Shown here piece by piece: positions 59,565-64,000 of a DNA stretch of 64,000 bases. Position numbers and translations under genes: made by a program. Below the pieces are notes generated by a model that saw only the letters and a program-made list of their open reading frames with translations, was not told the origin of the DNA and ran no database searches. The stretch comes from Sequoia sempervirens (Eukaryota; Streptophyta; Pinopsida; Cupressales; Cupressaceae), in assembly GCA_007258455.2 (NCBI GenBank), contig VDFB02047230.1:152405307-152469306 (forward strand), given 5' to 3'. The stretch's first letter is position 1. The number at the start of each line of letters is the position of its first letter.

Positions 59565-60381
59565 ATTTGTCCCCTTTTTAGGGTTTTGAGCAAGAAATCA
59601 GGGTTTTAAATTCAAATTTTATGAATGTCAACCTTAGGGATCTAATAAACAATAAATTGGATGGATTTCCTATAAAAAAATATTTCAAATAATTATTTCA
59701 CCTAAGTAAGATTAAGCCTTCATGATATCAAGTCAAGCACTCAAGATTTAAGCATTCCAAGACTTTACAAGATCATTAAGAGGGCATTCAATAGTGTTTC
59801 TAAGGCATTCAAGGGAAAACTTCTTCATCAATTATTGTAACAATTGAAGATCCATCATCATGTCAAAGTTATCAAGCATCAAGCATGTTGTTGAGCTAAT
59901 GTTATGATGTTGCATTCAAGATCCAAGATTAAGCTTTGTTCTAAACTTATGTCAAGATCTAGATCTACATCCTTCATGGCCACTTCATGTTGAGTTGCAT
60001 ATTTACAAGACATCATTCAAGGTGTCATTTTCCATGTTTCATATTCTTTGTTTCATGTTTCATGTCCTCATTTCATTATCTCATCATTCGGTTTAATTAT
60101 CAAAAAGGGGTTTGACTAAGGAAAACCCCTATTCACTAACAATCAACAATTTTTTCCTGCTTTACATGTGTGATTGCAGATCTAGGTATCTTGGAGCATG
60201 AAGGATCTTTGAAGATTAGGTTATAAACTTGAAGGAAGTTTTTGGAGTTGTCTCCTCACTTGCAAGGTCACAAAAAGTCATCTACAAGTTCAAAATTAGA
60301 TTTTTGATTTGGACACAAATTGGAATAGAAAGAGAAAATATTAGAGAGAAAAATTAGGTCATAATCCTCTAACAGAGCACA

Positions 60382-60419
60382 CTAGAACTTATATGCCACC
60401 TTGGGCATATGAGTCCTAG
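60382..60419 (+). repeat. Family hairpin in the H LTR, extended stem
   Basis: Pairs CTAG/CTAG, ACT/AGT and ATATGCC/GGCATAT around loop ACCTTG, with one A-C mismatch and one T-G wobble. It is among the longest members of the family. Confidence 0.8.
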
Positions 60420-60902
60420 TACAGTCAATTTTCAAGGTTTTTGGAGATACAGAACAAGCACTGTCAAATTCCAATTTTGGCACAAAAAACCCAGTCTGGG
60501 ACTAAATCACCCAAACTAGTGTATGAGTCCCATTCATCATCAAAATCACTATTTCTATCATTTCAAGTCCTCATTCAAGCCCCTATAGGTTTCCAGGTGC
60601 ACACTTCTAATTTTGCAATTTCCTGTTTTGATTTACATGCTTTTCTAGGTTATTTAGTGAAAGATTGCATTGCATTAGGTTTAAGCATTTGGAATTTCAT
60701 TTCATTTGTCTTCCCAATCCCTAGCTTGGTGGTGAACCCTTCATTAGATTACTATTAGACCCTAAGAAAACCCTATTGCATGATCTCTTTCTCCTTTACA
60801 TATCTTAGATTCAGATCTCTAGGGTTTCCTTGAATGTGGAGTATAGAAGGTTGTTGTTCTATGTCCTAAACCATGGTGATAAAAAAATTATATCTTACAT
60901 TT

Positions 60903-60911
60903 TGGTGAACC
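60903..60911 (+). promoter_or_regulatory. Primer binding site of H
   Basis: TGGTGAACC after a TTT spacer, the same as in G0 and G1. Confidence 0.8.
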
Positions 60912-61151
60912 TGCATTTAGAACATTTCATTTTATGATTTGGAGTGCATTATAGTCCTAGATCTTGCTTGCATTAACTTTGCATTAGTTAATTGGCATCT
61001 AGGATTTCTAAATCTTACATTAGTGAAAGTGCATATAGGTTGCATTTTTGCATTTTGCATAATTGAAAATCATCTAAAATTTGAATTTTCGTATAGTGTA
61101 CAAACAATACAAACCAAAAAGCATAAAAATTGTGCAAAAAGACCCTCACTT

Positions 61152-61202
61152 GGACTAAATCACCTAGAGGGGACTCATACGCCCCTCTAGGAAATTTAGT
61201 CC
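61152..61202 (+). repeat. Leader hairpin of H with a 19-bp stem
   Basis: GGACTAAAT (61152-61160) pairs with ATTTAGTCC (61194-61202). Inside a 2x2 internal loop, CCTAGAGGGG (61163-61172) pairs with CCCCTCTAGG (61182-61191). The loop is nine bases (61173-61181). It lies between PBS and first ORF. Confidence 0.88.
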
Positions 61203-61481
61203 TAGTGCAGATCTGAAACTACCTTTTATAGCATTGAAAACCTTGTTTGTACACTTCTATTTGCTGCCATGAGTTATTTGTTTCAATTGGTTTAGTTTAT
61301 GTTACATGCATTTCATTAGATCTAGATTAATTAGGTTCATTCCATGCATTACTCAATTCCAAATACAACATTTCATTCTCAGATTATTGCATAGTGTAAT
61401 CATTAAATTACCTTATGCAAACTGCATTTAATTCTAGGTCTTTGCATTTCATTTTAATTTTACATAGATTAATGTTCAAAA

Positions 61482-62171
61482 ATGTTAGTTTCTATCTTTT
61501 CCAAGTTTGCAAAGAAAAATTTAGTCAATAAGCGTGTTAATCATTCATTCAATACATTCCCTAGTTATGAAAGTCTCTTAGTGAAAGAGAGTGAAAATGT
61601 TAACACTTGCCTTAAACCTACACCCCCTCTTATCTCTCTTATTTGTGGGAATGATGTGATGGAATAAGATGAAAATATATACAATCCCGATGATCATAGT
61701 TGCTCTTCTACTAATACCTCTCCTACATGTGACAAAGGTATTTTAGTGTTAGAAGATGCACTCATTGAGAATCATGACATTGCTAAAAGCTCCTCTTCTA
61801 TAAAATCTCCTACATTGGAAGATATTATAGCACAAGAGAATGACATCATAGACACATTTCTAAACATCACCTTACCTAATTTCCATTCTCCCTTTGCTTG
61901 TGAGAATTATTTAGTGGAAGAGGAGATTGTAAATGATGAGGATATGTTGGTGTTACATGATGAAATCTTTAAGGTCTATAACAACCCTCTTTATAACCCT
62001 TCCCCTACCTATCCCATTTTGGAAGGCATTATGGGACAAAGGAATGAAATTATGGATGATCATGATAGTCACATTTTTTCTTCTTATAGTGTCAAAAAAT
62101 GTCGACGAGGACATTTTCACACTTATTTGGGCCCTCCTTGTGAATTTGAGCTTAATGTTGCCTTGATTTAG
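61482..62171 (+). pseudogene. H internal frame of about 230 codons, unknown family
   Basis: ATG at 61482 opens MLVSIFSKFAKKNLVNKR. One in-frame TAA (61665-61667) interrupts it, and it continues to TAG 62169-62171. The later part is acidic and Asn-rich, with NDEDMLVLHDEIFKVYNNPL. The last residues (ELNVALI) are encoded by the second LTR, so the true C-terminus was lost when the interior was deleted. No known domain is recognised. The frame restarts at about 63900 in the second internal piece. Confidence 0.5.
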
Positions 62172-63880
62172 TGTTGTAATGTGGTTGGAACATTCACATT
62201 AGGATTTGGTCCCTTGTGAACTAGTGGATTTGAATGGCACCTTGCTAAAGTTTTGTGAAGTGTTGTAACTTTCTTTCACACTTTTCTAAGGTCTTATTAA
62301 TTAATTACACTGAATAAACCTCTTTTTAATCTTAATCTTGCCTTATTTGAAGTGTTGTAAAGTGTTGTAACACACTTTCACACTTTTCTATGCTTTTCAT
62401 TAACAATTGGGATTTATTATGCTTTAATTGGCTCTATTTTGCATCCACGACCACATTTAATACATCTTTTGGAGGATAATCCCAATACCAATCATTAGCC
62501 AATCATAATTTAGGTGTTTCAGGTTTGAATGGCCTAGATTTAATGATCTGGGACTTATTCGCCACCTTGGGTGAATGAGTCCCACCTAGATCTTTTGGTC
62601 CTAAACTTGGTTTCACACATTCTAGGTTAAAATTGGTCCCAAAACTTAGGCATAGTGGGACTCATTCAAAATTTTGGCAGGATTTTATCCTCCTAGATCT
62701 GGTGTTGGCTTGTAGTGTTGTAATTTTGGGAATTCTTTCATAATTGAGTATAAATACAAGGTTATTTCACTCATTTTATACTAACAAGCAATCAAGTGAT
62801 CCTTATAGAAAGTTTGAGTTCACAAGAGCATTCAAGGGCAGATTATCAAGCATTTTAGAGCAACATTCAAGAATTAATCATCATGTTTGTTATTGTGCTA
62901 ATAATTGTGATGTAGGGTTTTTTCATTCAAGTAAGTGTTTCATTCAAGATCAACATCATTCAAGAAAGAGTCAAAGTCTACATCTATTGGAGCCATCTCG
63001 AGCATAATTGTAGCACCTTATTGCAAGGGTTTGGTGAGTTGCAACATTTTCATTTGTTCATTCATAATTCTCCATTCTTATTTGATTTTATTTCAAGTTT
63101 TAATTACCAACAAGGGGTTTAACAAAGGAAAACCCATATTCACTAACCCAACAACATTTTCCCCTCTCCCTTATGTGTGATTTGTAGGTCTAGGTTGCAA
63201 ATTTCCTAAGGAGCAAGATTGGAGAAAATTTGTCAAAAGCTCAAAGTTTTCATCAAGCCTTAGGGAACATTAGAGAAGACCTATAGGTTGAAAATATGGG
63301 TTTCAAATCCAGAAATAAATTAGGAAGGATAGAGTAGACAAAGAAGAGTAGGATCATCCTTTGAAGTTTTAAAAAAACCCAACTAGACTGATTCACCACT
63401 TCTAGTGAGTGAGTCCCAATTCTAGTCAAATTTTAGATACCCTTTTGGAAAATTCTTATTCCCGCATAATTTTCCAAAATCTGTATTGATTCACTAAGTT
63501 TGGTGAATGAGTCCCAATCAGCAATAAAATCATAATTTCCAGTGTTCTAGACCTCCATCTAGCCATTTCTAAGTTCCCATGTGCATACCTTTGTTTTTGT
63601 AGTTTTTGGTGCTATTTCATTCACTTTTCTAGGTAATTTTATAGTGCATTAGATTCAATTAGGTTTTGGCATTGCATCTTGCATTTCATTGTCTTTTCCA
63701 AGTCTAAACTTGGTGGTGAAACCCTTAATAGTTTGCATTCAGCCCCTAGAACAACCCTCTTGCAAAATCTCTTTCTTCTTTGCATTGAGATCTCAAGGGT
63801 TTGTTCTTGAGTGAAAGTTAGTGAAAATTGTCCTTTCTAGGTCCTAAACCCTAAGAGAGGAAAGGAAAAAAAAATTCCAC
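62140..63880 (+). repeat. Second LTR of H, 5'-truncated
   Basis: Matches the first LTR from about 59040 (GCCTTGAT(C/T)TAGTGTTGTAA) to its end near GGTCCTAAACC. The first 80-100 bp are missing. Family hairpins at 62550, 63385 and 63483. Confidence 0.65.
62550..62583 (+). repeat. Family hairpin in the second H LTR, continuous 14-bp stem as RNA
   Basis: GGGACTTATTCGCC pairs with GGTGAATGAGTCCC over 14 positions if two G-U wobbles are allowed. Loop ACCTTG. Confidence 0.8.
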
Positions 63881-63894
63881 CTTTCACTTCTAGT

Positions 63895-64000
63895 ATCTCT
63901 CCTAGTTGTGAATAATATACTTTGATGTTAGAGAATCTTATGTGTCTCTCTTCCCCTAGGAAAGACATGATTGAACAAGAGAATTACATCATTGATAAAC
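63895..64000 (+). pseudogene. Second, partial copy of the H internal frame
   Basis: TATCTCTCCTAGTTGTGA and GAACAAGAGAATTACATCAT match 61720-61850 of the first copy. The PBS and leader between the LTR end and this point are deleted. The window ends inside it. Confidence 0.5.

Larger units (their letters stand above)
58959..60899 (+). repeat. 5' LTR of H (1,941 bp)
   Basis: Starts TGTAGGTGTAACAATAG and ends ATCTTACA before the TTT spacer and PBS. It carries four family hairpins (59489, 59531, 60382, 60498). The left boundary is set by comparison with the G1 LTR, about 100 bp before the shared GTGTTGTAATGTG. Confidence 0.7.
58959..64000 (+). mobile_element. H: LTR element related to G0/G1, cut by the window end
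   Basis: The order is 5' LTR (58959-60899), TTT, PBS TGGTGAACC (60903-60911), leader, a decayed ORF (61482-62171), a second 5'-truncated LTR (about 62140-63880), and then the same ORF beginning again (63895 onward). PBS, LTR text such as TAGTGTTGTAATGTG, and hairpins tie it to G0 and G1. No gag, protease or RT motif is visible in the 1.2-kb interior. It looks like an LTR-internal-LTR-internal remnant made by recombination and deletion. Confidence 0.7.

Overview
The window looks like a gene-poor, transposon-filled stretch of a large plant nuclear genome. A gymnosperm such as a conifer is my inference and is not proven. The reasons are the AT-rich sequence, an L1-type LINE of plant layout (DUF4283/CCHC ORF1; endonuclease-RT-zf-RVT-RNase H ORF2), LTR elements primed by initiator-Met tRNA (TGGTATCAGAGC), and a decayed fragment of a eukaryotic 26S proteasome ATPase. 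I see no intact host gene, no rRNA or tRNA gene and no CRISPR array. Nearly everything is a mobile element or a broken open frame.

Layout. 1.0-4.2 kb (+) holds a decayed frame of about 1,070 codons of unknown function. 5.4-14.4 kb (-) is a Ty3/gypsy-like element, G0, with gag and a protease-like region but no visible RT or integrase. It carries two tandem arrays and an inserted TIR element. 16.3-19.0 kb (-) is a small LTR element without coding capacity. 19.1-21.8 kb (+) is a 5'-truncated LINE. 23.2-29.4 kb (-) is a full-length LINE with perfect 13-bp target duplications. 30.2-30.5 kb (-) is a scrambled proteasome RPT1-like fragment. 31.1-32.3 kb (+) is another unknown decayed frame, followed by an LTR and large GA/GATA purine arrays up to 37.1 kb. 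37.1-47.5 kb (+) is G1, a second member of the G0 family, inserted at purine-array sequence and carrying two inverted copies of the TIR element. 47.5-52.1 kb repeats the unknown frame, LTR and purine-array block. 52.1-58.9 kb (-) is the body of a copia-like element, C1: LTR, PBS, gag remnant with zinc knuckles, then a roughly 3.75-kb unknown frame where pol or an env-like gene would be expected, then a polypurine tract. 59.0-64.0 kb (+) is a third relative of G0/G1, called H, with a short internal region.

Four signals seem new or under-described. (1) A 782-802 bp TIR element (termini GGGTATGTG...) occurs in three copies. Two have perfect 4-bp target duplications, and empty sites can be seen in the paralogous elements. 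(2) G0, G1 and H carry at least 23 imperfect hairpins with a common plan: arms GGGACTNATNNGCC and GGCNNATNAGTCCC, and often the loop ACCTTG. They lie in the LTRs and in the leader between PBS and first ORF. The inner stem changes between elements while pairing is kept. (3) The purine arrays contain six copies of a roughly 60-bp unit with a G-quadruplex motif, and one array appears to sit inside an LTR. (4) Premature stops in the LINE are 14 TAG, 3 TAA and 0 TGA, which suggests C-to-T decay in CHG methylation contexts.

All similarity statements are by eye. No alignment or database search was run.
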